From Alphaproteobacteria bacterium (lineage in GTDB: Bacteria > Pseudomonadota > Alphaproteobacteria > ATCC43930 > CGMCC-115725): a DNA stretch of 6,903 nt. The position numbers and the translations under genes were made by a program. The stretch spans positions 1 to 6,903 of the forward strand of contig JAGWIH010000118.1 of NCBI GenBank assembly GCA_028866355.1, read 5' to 3'. The notes below the pieces were generated by a model. That model was given only the letters and a program-made list of their open reading frames with translations, searched no databases and was not told the origin of the DNA. Shown here in pieces: positions 1 to 4,956 of this stretch; the first letter of the stretch is position 1, and every line of letters begins with the position of its first letter.

Positions 1-84
1 GACGCTCTTGATCTCCCACACCCAAGCGAGTCCGTCGGCATGCCCTTCCGACCGCGCGAATCCGGTCATGCTGGCAACGCTCAT
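1..84 (-). CDS. yicC: YicC family protein, N-terminal fragment (runs off the window)
   Basis: Only the first 28 codons are present; the rest lies beyond base 1. The peptide begins MSVASMTGFARSEG and ends WEIKSV. This matches the N-terminal signature of the YicC family (SMTGFAR, then a W-E-x-[RK]-S-V block). Family members are described as endoribonucleases, or stress-related proteins, of about 290 aa. I chose the ATG at 84 because the family normally has a few residues before SMTGFAR; an in-frame ATG at 69 (MTGFAR) is the alternative. A GAGG at 97-100 could serve as ribosome binding site, but its 12-nt spacing is long. The gene follows mltG on the same strand after 67 nt, and gmk is the usual next gene in alphaproteobacteria, though it is not visible here. 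The family call rests on a short stretch but the motif is distinctive. Confidence 0.8.
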   Translation of the reverse strand, partial: MSVASMTGFARSEGHADGLAWVWEIKSV

Positions 85-114
85 GGCAGGGCGAATCCTC
101 TGTGTGGTCCAAAG

Positions 115-143
115 CTTATAGCCTTGGCTCGCCCCGGCAACAA
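115..143 (-). promoter_or_regulatory. Candidate promoter for yicC
   Basis: On the minus strand, TTGTTG (138-143) is followed after exactly 17 nt by TATAAG (115-120). TATAAG matches five of six positions of the sigma-70 -10 consensus, while the -35 matches three of six. Transcription would begin near 108 and give a leader of about 24 nt. The pair sits in the 67-nt gap after mltG, so yicC could be read both from this promoter and by read-through. This is inferred from sequence only. Confidence 0.35.
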
Positions 144-151
144 CAGCAGCG

Positions 152-1147
152 CTATTGTCCGGCGCCGGCCGTTTTGGCCTGTGTGTGCGCGCGCAGCTCG
201 CCGATATTCTTGTCCTGCTGCGCGAGCGTCTTGGCAAAGCGATGGCCGCCGTCGCCATCGGCGACAAAATAGAGCTCGCCGCGCAGATCGGGATGCACGG
301 CAGCAAGCAGCGCCGCCTCGCCCGGATTGCAGATCGGCGTCGGCGGCAGGCCCTTGAATTTATAGGTGTTGTACGGCGTATCGACGAGCAGATCGTCGTG
401 GCCAAGCGCGCGACCGAGCGGTTTTTGGCCGCCATTGGTCAAGCCGTAGATCACCGTCGGATCGGCCTGCAACGGCATGTTGATCCGCAGCCGGTCGATA
501 TAGACGCCGGCGACCCGTGGGCGCTCGTCCGCGCGCGCGGTTTCGCGTTCGATGATCGAGGCCAACGTCACCATCTGTTGTGCATTGGCAAGCGGCAGAT
601 TCGGCGCGCGTCCGGCCCAAGCCTTTGCCACGACCGCGTCCATCGCATGCGTCATGCGCGCGATCAACTCGTTGCGTTGCTCGCCATAGATGTAGAAATA
701 GGTTTGCGGCAACACGCTGCCTTCGGGCGGCGGAATCGTAATCGTGCCATCGAGCGCGGGCGCCGCTTCGACCTGCGCCACGATCTCGACGCTGGTAAGG
801 CCTTCGGCCACCGTCAGTTTATGACGCACGACCTTGCCGGACAGCAACAGGTCGATTACCGCCCGCGGACTGATCGCCGCGGCGAAGTCATACTCGCCCG
901 CCTTCAGCCGGTCGGCGGTTCCGGTCACGCGCGCCGCGGCGGCAAACGCCCACGGGTGCGCGATGACGCCAGCGTTGCTGAGGGTTTCGGCAACTTGGTC
1001 GACGCTCGACCCTTTCGGTACGACGACGGTTTTGGCTTTAACGAGCGGTCCGGCGGCGAAATAAACGCCGACGCCCCATCCGAGCACAGCCGCCGCCACG
1101 ACCACCAGGGCGATGATCCCCAGCGCGCCGTAACGGAGCCACCGCAT
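152..1147 (-). CDS. mltG: Endolytic murein transglycosylase MltG (YceG-like)
   Basis: A 331-aa protein of the usual family length. MltG cleaves nascent glycan strands in the periplasm while anchored in the inner membrane, and is thought to set glycan chain ends. The sequence shows a short basic start (MRWLR), one hydrophobic membrane segment at about residues 6-32, a LysM-like region from about 40, and the YceG catalytic domain from about 140 to 315. The family signature ASIIERET (residues 196-203) is followed by R-V-A-G-V-Y-I-D-R-L and MPLQADPTVIYG. By comparison with E. coli MltG the catalytic glutamate should be Glu200. The block DTPYNTYKFKGLPPTPICNPG (256-276) is also typical. The ATG lies 1 nt after the fabF stop and lacks a clear Shine-Dalgarno sequence, so translation is probably coupled to fabF. 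Its position after fabF is the common alphaproteobacterial arrangement. Confidence 0.95.
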   Translation of the reverse strand: MRWLRYGALGIIALVVVAAAVLGWGVGVYFAAGPLVKAKTVVVPKGSSVDQVAETLSNAGVIAHPWAFAAAARVTGTADRLKAGEYDFAAAISPRAVIDLLLSGKVVRHKLTVAEGLTSVEIVAQVEAAPALDGTITIPPPEGSVLPQTYFYIYGEQRNELIARMTHAMDAVVAKAWAGRAPNLPLANAQQMVTLASIIERETARADERPRVAGVYIDRLRINMPLQADPTVIYGLTNGGQKPLGRALGHDDLLVDTPYNTYKFKGLPPTPICNPGEAALLAAVHPDLRGELYFVADGDGGHRFAKTLAQQDKNIGELRAHTQAKTAGAGQ

Positions 1148-1148
1148 A

Positions 1149-2411
1149 TCAGGGCGCCGGGCCGAAGATCAGCGACGCGTTGGTCCCGCCAAATCCGAAG
1201 GAATTGCTCAACGCGTAACGCACCGGCCGCTGCTTCGCCTCGAGCGGCACGAGATCGATGTCGCAACTCGGCGACGGGTTTTCGAGATTGAGCGTTGGCG
1301 GCACCGTGCGGTCGCGCAACGCCAGGATCGAAAAGATCGCTTCGACGCTGCCGGCCGCGCCCAACAAATGGCCGATCGCCGACTTTGTCGACGACATCGA
1401 CAGCTTATAAGCCGCCTCGCCAAAGAGCCGCTTGACGGCGCCAAGTTCTATCTCATCACCAAGGGGCGTCGACGTGCCGTGCGCATTGACATAATCGATC
1501 TGCTCGGGCGTGAGCTTGGCGCGGTTGAGCGCGTTGCGCATGGCGCGGAATGCGCCGCTGCCGTCCTCTGCCGGCGCCGTGATGTGGTGCGCATCGCCGG
1601 ACATGCCATAGCCAATTACTTCGGCGTAGATCTTGGCGCCGCGCTTCTTGGCATGCTCGAGCTCCTCGAGCACGACGATGCCAGAGCCCTCGCCCATCAC
1701 GAAACCATCGCGGTCGCGATCCCACGGGCGCGAAGCGCGTTGGGGCTCGTCGTTGAACTTGGTCGAGAGCGCCCGCGCCGCGGCGAACCCGGCGATGCCG
1801 ATGCGACAGATCGCCGCCTCGGTACCGCCCGCGACCATCACGTCAGCGTCGTCCCACATGATGATCCGCGCGGCGTCGCCGATCGCGTGCGCGCCGGTCG
1901 AACACGCGGTGACCACGGCGTGATTGGGGCCGCTGAAGCCGTACCGAATCGAAACGTGACCCGATGCCAAGTTGATCAGGTTGGCAGGAATGAAGAACGG
2001 CGACAGCCGCCGCGGGCCCTTTTCGTGGACGGTCAGCGCGCCTTCGGTGATGCCGGGCAATCCGCCGATACCGGAGCCAATCATCACACCGGTGCGCTCG
2101 CGATCGACTGGATCGGTGGGCTTCCAGCCGGAATCCTCAACCGCCTGCTGCGCCGCCGCCAGCGCGAAGACGATGAACTCGTCCATCTTGCGCTGTTCCT
2201 TGGGCGGAACCCAATCGTCGGCGTTGAACGAGCCCGACGCGGTTTCGCCGCGCGGCACCTGGCCGGCGATCTTCGCCGGCAGGTCTGACACGTCGAAATT
2301 CTGGATCGCGCGTACGCCGGATTGGCCTTCGAGTAGGCGTTTCCAGACAGTCTCCGTCCCCACGCCCAAAGGCGTGACGACGCCGCAACCGGTGACGACA
2401 ACGCGTCTCAT
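1149..2411 (-). CDS. fabF: 3-oxoacyl-ACP synthase II (beta-ketoacyl-ACP synthase)
   Basis: A 420-aa cytoplasmic condensing enzyme of normal length (family about 410-425). It joins malonyl-ACP to acyl-ACP with release of CO2, extending the fatty-acid chain by two carbons. The thiolase-fold signatures are complete. The nucleophile Cys170 sits in VVTACSTGAH, His311 in NAHGTSTPLGD, Lys343 in SSTKSAIGH and His348 in SAIGHLLGAAG, giving the Cys-His-His triad. The C-terminal glycine-rich GFGGTN loop is at 406-411. The start MRRVVVTGCGVVTPLG is the standard N-terminus of the family. The ATG follows the acpP stop by 10 nt and no strong Shine-Dalgarno is seen, which suggests coupling to acpP. The neighbours acpP, fabG and fabD supply its carrier, the next reductase and the malonyl donor. 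FabF is preferred over FabB because of the length and the acpP-fabF order. Confidence 0.97.
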   Translation of the reverse strand: MRRVVVTGCGVVTPLGVGTETVWKRLLEGQSGVRAIQNFDVSDLPAKIAGQVPRGETASGSFNADDWVPPKEQRKMDEFIVFALAAAQQAVEDSGWKPTDPVDRERTGVMIGSGIGGLPGITEGALTVHEKGPRRLSPFFIPANLINLASGHVSIRYGFSGPNHAVVTACSTGAHAIGDAARIIMWDDADVMVAGGTEAAICRIGIAGFAAARALSTKFNDEPQRASRPWDRDRDGFVMGEGSGIVVLEELEHAKKRGAKIYAEVIGYGMSGDAHHITAPAEDGSGAFRAMRNALNRAKLTPEQIDYVNAHGTSTPLGDEIELGAVKRLFGEAAYKLSMSSTKSAIGHLLGAAGSVEAIFSILALRDRTVPPTLNLENPSPSCDIDLVPLEAKQRPVRYALSNSFGFGGTNASLIFGPAP

Positions 2412-2421
2412 GGACGAAACG

Positions 2422-2658
2422 CTAGGATTTGTGCTGCTCGATAAAGTTCACCGCGTCCTTCACGGTCACGATCTTCTCGGCCGCATCGTCGGGAATTTCG
2501 CAGCCGAATTCCTCTTCGAACGCCATGACCAATTCGACGGTATCGAGGCTGTCGGCGCCCAGATCGTCGATGAAGCTGGCGTTCTCGGTGACTTTTGAGT
2601 CGTCAACACCCAGATGCTCGACGACAATTTTCTTAACCCGGTCGGCGATATCGCTCAT
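2422..2658 (-). CDS. acpP: Acyl carrier protein
   Basis: A 78-aa acidic protein, the normal ACP size. It carries growing acyl chains on a 4'-phosphopantetheine arm in type II fatty-acid synthesis. The attachment residue is Ser37 in the invariant DSL motif (LGADSLDTVELVMAFEEEF), and the helix II acidic face that docks FabD, FabG and FabF is intact. It starts MSDIADRVKKIV, the usual form. A good Shine-Dalgarno (GAGGT at 2666-2670) lies 7 nt upstream of the ATG, in keeping with a highly expressed protein. It is separated from fabG by 157 nt that hold a promoter-like pair and several palindromes, so it may have its own transcription start as well as read-through. No unusual residue is seen. Confidence 0.98.
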   Translation of the reverse strand: MSDIADRVKKIVVEHLGVDDSKVTENASFIDDLGADSLDTVELVMAFEEEFGCEIPDDAAEKIVTVKDAVNFIEQHKS

Positions 2659-2665
2659 GAGACTT

Positions 2666-2670
2666 ACCTC
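2666..2670 (-). promoter_or_regulatory. Ribosome binding site of acpP
   Basis: GAGGT on the minus strand lies 7 nt before the acpP ATG. It is clearer than the sites in front of fabF, mltG or fabD, and fits strong independent translation of acpP. Confidence 0.7.
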
Positions 2671-2685
2671 AGTAAGATTGACGCG

Positions 2686-2713
2686 CTGCTAGCTACAAAT
2701 GTTGGTTGATCAA
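2686..2713 (-). promoter_or_regulatory. Candidate acpP promoter
   Basis: On the minus strand TTGATC (2708-2713, four of six -35 positions) precedes TAGCAG (2686-2691, three of six -10 positions) with a 16-nt spacer. A start near 2679 would give a leader of about 20 nt containing the GAGGT site. The -10 is weak, so this rests mainly on position and on the length of the gap. The -35 lies inside the palindrome TTGATCAA (2706-2713). Confidence 0.3.
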
Positions 2714-2726
2714 GGTGTTAGACACC
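2706..2726. promoter_or_regulatory. Operator-like palindromes upstream of acpP
   Basis: Two perfect dyads abut each other: TTGATCAA (2706-2713) and GGTGT-tag-ACACC (2714-2726). They overlap or immediately flank the candidate -35 of acpP. That is where a repressor or activator dimer would be expected to act. No known regulator motif is recognised, so the function is inference. Confidence 0.35.
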
Positions 2727-2730
2727 CGCC

Positions 2731-2810
2731 CGTACGCCCGGGCTACGCCGTCGGACGAGGCGGGGCTGACATAACATAGATGGCGGGCCATGGCCACCCT
2801 CGTTCGAACG
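2731..2810. repeat. Cluster of short palindromes between fabG and acpP
   Basis: Three dyads lie in the fabG-acpP gap: CGTA-c-GCCC/GGGCTACG with one bulged base (2731-2747), GGCCATGGCC (2786-2795) and CGTTCGAACG (2801-2810). The last begins its arm 5 nt after the fabG stop. None is followed by a T-run on the minus strand, so they do not form a standard intrinsic terminator. They could act as mRNA 3'-end or processing structures, or be chance in GC-rich DNA. Confidence 0.4.
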
Positions 2811-2815
2811 GCGGT

Positions 2816-3553
2816 TCACAGCATCGCCAGGCCGCCGTTGACGTGAAGCGTGTGGCCGGTGACGTACCGCGATTCGTCGCTGGCAAGAAACAGGACACAG
2901 GCCGCGACCTCGTCGGGCGTGCCTTGCCGGCCCAACGGAATGGCAGTTTCGAGCTTTGCCTTCTGGTCCGTCGACAGCACGTCGGTCATCGCCGTCGCGA
3001 TGAAACCGGGTGCGACGCAATTGACCGTGATGCCACGCGACGCAACTTCGGCAGCGAGCGCCTTGGTCATGCCGATCATGCCGGCTTTCGCCGCCGCGTA
3101 ATTTGCCTGGCCCGGATTGCCCGTGCTGCCCACGACCGAGCCAATGCCGATGATGCGGCCCCAGCGCCGTTTCATCATGCCGCGCAACGCCGCGCGCGCG
3201 AGCCGAAAGCCGGCGGTCAAATCGACCTCGATCACCTTGGCCCAATCCTCGTCTTTCATCCGCATCGCCAACCCGTCTTTCGTCAGGCCAGCGTTGTTGA
3301 TCAGAATGTCGAGCTGGCCGAAGCGTTCATCGGCCGCCTTGATTAATGTCTCGGCGGCCGCCGGATCGCCGAGATCGGCGGCGGCGATTTCTGCACGCGC
3401 GCCCAGCACTTCCTTGAGCGTGGTCAATTTGTCGACCTTGGTGCCAGCCAGCAGCACCTTGGCGCCGGCACCGTGCAACGCGCGGGCGATCGCGCCGCCG
3501 ATCCCACCTGATGCGCCGGTGACCAGCGCCGCCTTGCCGTTTAGGTCGAACAT
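2816..3553 (-). CDS. fabG: 3-oxoacyl-ACP reductase
   Basis: A 245-aa short-chain dehydrogenase/reductase, the usual FabG length. It reduces 3-oxoacyl-ACP to 3-hydroxyacyl-ACP with NADPH in the cytoplasm. Visible features are the Rossmann cofactor motif TGASGGIG (12-19), NNAG (87-90 region), the catalytic Ser139 in GSVVG, and Tyr152 and Lys156 in NYAAAKAG. The C-terminal block VTGHTLHVNGG is typical of FabG. The position of the fourth tetrad residue, normally Asn in a N-L-[ST] segment, is Asp111 (EVDLTAGF, codon GAT). The start MFDLNGKAALVTGASGG is chosen because it has the standard spacing to the glycine motif and a good GGAAGGA site 5 nt upstream; the longer open frame upstream is only fabD read in another frame. 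It follows fabD by 17 nt, as in most fab operons. Confidence 0.96.
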   Translation of the reverse strand: MFDLNGKAALVTGASGGIGGAIARALHGAGAKVLLAGTKVDKLTTLKEVLGARAEIAAADLGDPAAAETLIKAADERFGQLDILINNAGLTKDGLAMRMKDEDWAKVIEVDLTAGFRLARAALRGMMKRRWGRIIGIGSVVGSTGNPGQANYAAAKAGMIGMTKALAAEVASRGITVNCVAPGFIATAMTDVLSTDQKAKLETAIPLGRQGTPDEVAACVLFLASDESRYVTGHTLHVNGGLAML

Positions 3554-3558
3554 GGAAT

Positions 3559-3565
3559 TCCTTCC
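3559..3565 (-). promoter_or_regulatory. Ribosome binding site of fabG
   Basis: GGAAGGA on the minus strand lies 5 nt before the ATG at 3553. It decides the fabG start over the long upstream extension of the same frame. Confidence 0.7.
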
Positions 3566-3570
3566 GCCGT

Positions 3571-4512
3571 TCACAGCGTCTTGAGGAAAGCCTCGATCTC
3601 GGCCGGCGTGCCGAGCGACTGACCGGTCATCTCGCGGTCGATCCGCTTGGCGAGGCCGCTCAGCACGCGGCCCGCGCCGACTTCGACCAATGCGCTCACG
3701 CCCTGGCCTTTCATGTAAAGCACGCACTCGCGCCAGCGCACCAGGCCGGTGACCTGCTGCACCAACAGGTCCTTGATCTCGGCCGGATCGCGCACAGCCG
3801 TGGCCGTGACGTTGGCAACCACGGGCACCACTGGCTCGACGAACGTGACCTCCGCCAGCGCCTCCGCCATCTCGCGCGCCGCCGGTTCCATCAACGCGCA
3901 ATGGAACGGCGCGCTCACGGGCAACATGATGGCGCGTTTGGCGCCGCGCGTCGCGGCGTGCACCACCGCGCGCTCGACCGCCGTCCGATGACCGCTGACC
4001 ACGACCTGGCCGGCACCGTTGTCGTTCGCCGCCTCGAGCACTTCGCCTTGCGCCGCCTCGCTGGCGACGGCGCGCGCCGCATCGAGCTCGAGCCCAAGCA
4101 GCGCCGCCATTGCGCCCAAGCCCACCGGCACGGCCCGCTGCATCGCCCGGCCGCGCCGCTTCAACAGCCGCGCCGCATCGGCGATGGAAACCGCGTGCGC
4201 CGCGGCGTGCGCGGAATATTCGCCCAGCGAATGGCCGGCAACGAACGCGGCGTGACGCTTTAAATCGAGACCGCCATCCTTTTCCATCACGCGCATCGCC
4301 GCCAGGCTCACCGCCATCAGCGCCGGCTGCGCGTTTTCAGTAAGGACCAGCTCGTTTTCCGGTCCTTCGAACATCAGGCGCGACAGATTCTGCTTCAGCG
4401 CCTCGTCGACTTCACCGAATACGTCACGCGCCGTCGCGAACGCGGCATGCAGCTCGCGGCCCATGCCGACCGCTTGCGAACCCTGACCGGGAAAAACGAA
4501 TGCGCGGCTCAT
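3571..4512 (-). CDS. fabD: Malonyl-CoA:ACP transacylase
   Basis: A 313-aa cytoplasmic enzyme that moves malonyl from CoA to AcpP, the entry step for chain extension. The family signatures are complete, numbered from the ATG at 4512. GQGSQAVGMG carries oxyanion Gln10, GHSLGEYSAH carries the nucleophile Ser95, RRGRAMQ has the malonyl-binding Arg120, and PVSAPFHCALM holds His204. The C-terminal VEVGAGRVLSGL block is also standard, and the length is normal (about 305-320). The start needs care: an in-frame TTG at 4518 would add two residues, but MSRAFVFPGQGSQ from the ATG matches the usual N-terminus. No strong ribosome binding site is visible (only TGAG-like bases). The gene lies 12 nt after the stop of the small lipoprotein gene, so coupling is likely. 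Confidence 0.96.
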   Translation of the reverse strand: MSRAFVFPGQGSQAVGMGRELHAAFATARDVFGEVDEALKQNLSRLMFEGPENELVLTENAQPALMAVSLAAMRVMEKDGGLDLKRHAAFVAGHSLGEYSAHAAAHAVSIADAARLLKRRGRAMQRAVPVGLGAMAALLGLELDAARAVASEAAQGEVLEAANDNGAGQVVVSGHRTAVERAVVHAATRGAKRAIMLPVSAPFHCALMEPAAREMAEALAEVTFVEPVVPVVANVTATAVRDPAEIKDLLVQQVTGLVRWRECVLYMKGQGVSALVEVGAGRVLSGLAKRIDREMTGQSLGTPAEIEAFLKTL

Positions 4513-4524
4513 GCTCAACTCAGG

Positions 4525-4809
4525 TCAAAACCGGATCGGCGTCATCGCCGCGTAGGGCTCGCAGCGCAGCTGCCAGTCAAGAATCTTCTCCTGCCCTTCG
4601 GCCGGCGCGACATCCTTTTTCTGCACCTCGTAGCCAGGCACGGTGCAGACTTGATTCGCTTTCCACGCGAGCAGCTTCTGCGCCGCGGCATCGTCGGCCG
4701 CTTTGCCGGTCGCGGCAGACACGCCGATCGCGTCGCGCGCCGAAACGCGATCGACCGGTACGCAACCGGCGACGAGTGCCGCCAGGGCCACGAAAAGCCA
4801 CGCCCGCAT
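4525..4809 (-). CDS. Small putative lipoprotein, unknown function
   Basis: A 94-aa protein that I do not recognise. The N-terminus is a short signal peptide (MRAWLFVALAALVAGC): one early Arg, a hydrophobic core at 4-14, and a lipobox-like VAGC with Cys16 as the predicted lipidated residue. The mature part is small and soluble-looking, with two further cysteines (Cys55 in NQVCTVPGY and Cys83 in LRCEP) that could form a disulfide in the periplasm. The start is well supported: GGGAGG at 4814-4819 sits 4 nt upstream of the ATG, the best Shine-Dalgarno in the window. A longer open frame continues upstream on the same strand but runs antisense through the dioxygenase gene and has no start signal. 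The gene is first in the minus-strand run and ends 12 nt before fabD, so it probably shares the fab transcript. A role in envelope biology is only inference from location and signal. Confidence 0.75.
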   Translation of the reverse strand: MRAWLFVALAALVAGCVPVDRVSARDAIGVSAATGKAADDAAAQKLLAWKANQVCTVPGYEVQKKDVAPAEGQEKILDWQLRCEPYAAMTPIRF

Positions 4810-4813
4810 GATT

Positions 4814-4819
4814 CCTCCC
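4814..4819 (-). promoter_or_regulatory. Ribosome binding site of the small lipoprotein gene
   Basis: GGGAGG on the minus strand is 4 nt from the ATG at 4809. It is close to the anti-Shine-Dalgarno consensus and supports the short 94-aa reading. Confidence 0.7.
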
Positions 4820-4826
4820 GGCGCAC

Positions 4827-4855
4827 CGGATACACCCACGTCGGTGGCCTGTAAA
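4827..4855 (-). promoter_or_regulatory. Candidate promoter of the lipoprotein-fabD-fabG run
   Basis: On the minus strand TTTACA (4850-4855, five of six -35 positions) is followed after 17 nt by TATCCG (4827-4832, three of six -10 positions). Transcription would start near 4820 and leave only about 11 nt of leader, starting at the Shine-Dalgarno site. That very short leader lowers confidence. A small dyad CCAC-gtcg-GTGG (4836-4847) lies inside the spacer and could be an operator. Confidence 0.3.
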
Positions 4856-4887
4856 GCGGCTGAAACGCGCGCGGCGCGGGCCGCCGC

Positions 4888-4904
4888 CGGCGCGAAATGC
4901 GCCG
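4888..4904. promoter_or_regulatory. Inverted repeat in the divergent intergenic region
   Basis: CGGCGC-gaaat-GCGCCG is a perfect 6-bp dyad with a 5-nt centre. Its right arm ends 19 nt before the extended -10 of the dioxygenase gene, so it covers the space just upstream of and up to the expected -35. This is a plausible site for a transcription factor of the dioxygenase operon. The surrounding DNA is very GC-rich, so chance is possible. Confidence 0.35.
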
Positions 4905-4923
4905 CTTCTGCCGTGCAACGCCT

Positions 4924-4932
4924 TGCTATACT
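4924..4932 (+). promoter_or_regulatory. Extended -10 promoter of the dioxygenase operon
   Basis: TGCTATACT matches the extended -10 form TGnTATAAT with one mismatch. No good -35 is found 16-18 nt upstream (the region reads GCTTCTG), which is the usual case for extended -10 promoters or activator-dependent ones. A start near 4939 would give a leader of about 18 nt. That leader has no Shine-Dalgarno sequence before the ATG at 4957. Confidence 0.5.
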
Positions 4933-4956
4933 CGCCGCCAGCCAGCGACCGCCGCC

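Noticed and set aside
155..1291. Long plus-strand open frame of 378 codons opposite mltG
   Set aside because: It is antisense to a clear MltG gene, is rich in Arg, His and Asp as expected for a GC-rich shadow frame, shows no domain and has no start signal.
1368..2288. Long plus-strand open frame of 306 codons opposite fabF
   Set aside because: It mirrors the codon pattern of fabF and has no recognisable motif. FabF is complete on the other strand.
3554..3901. N-terminal extension of fabG through the end of fabD
   Set aside because: The extra sequence is low-complexity Gly/Arg shadow of fabD. The standard FabG start with a good ribosome binding site is at 3553.
4513..4518. TTG at 4518 as fabD start
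   Set aside because: It would add only two residues. The ATG at 4512 gives the usual FabD N-terminus MSRAFVFPGQGSQ.
4897..4956. Upstream ATG at 4897 for the dioxygenase alpha subunit
   Set aside because: The added 20 residues are Arg-rich, unlike the family, and the codons would lie upstream of and across the predicted -10 element.
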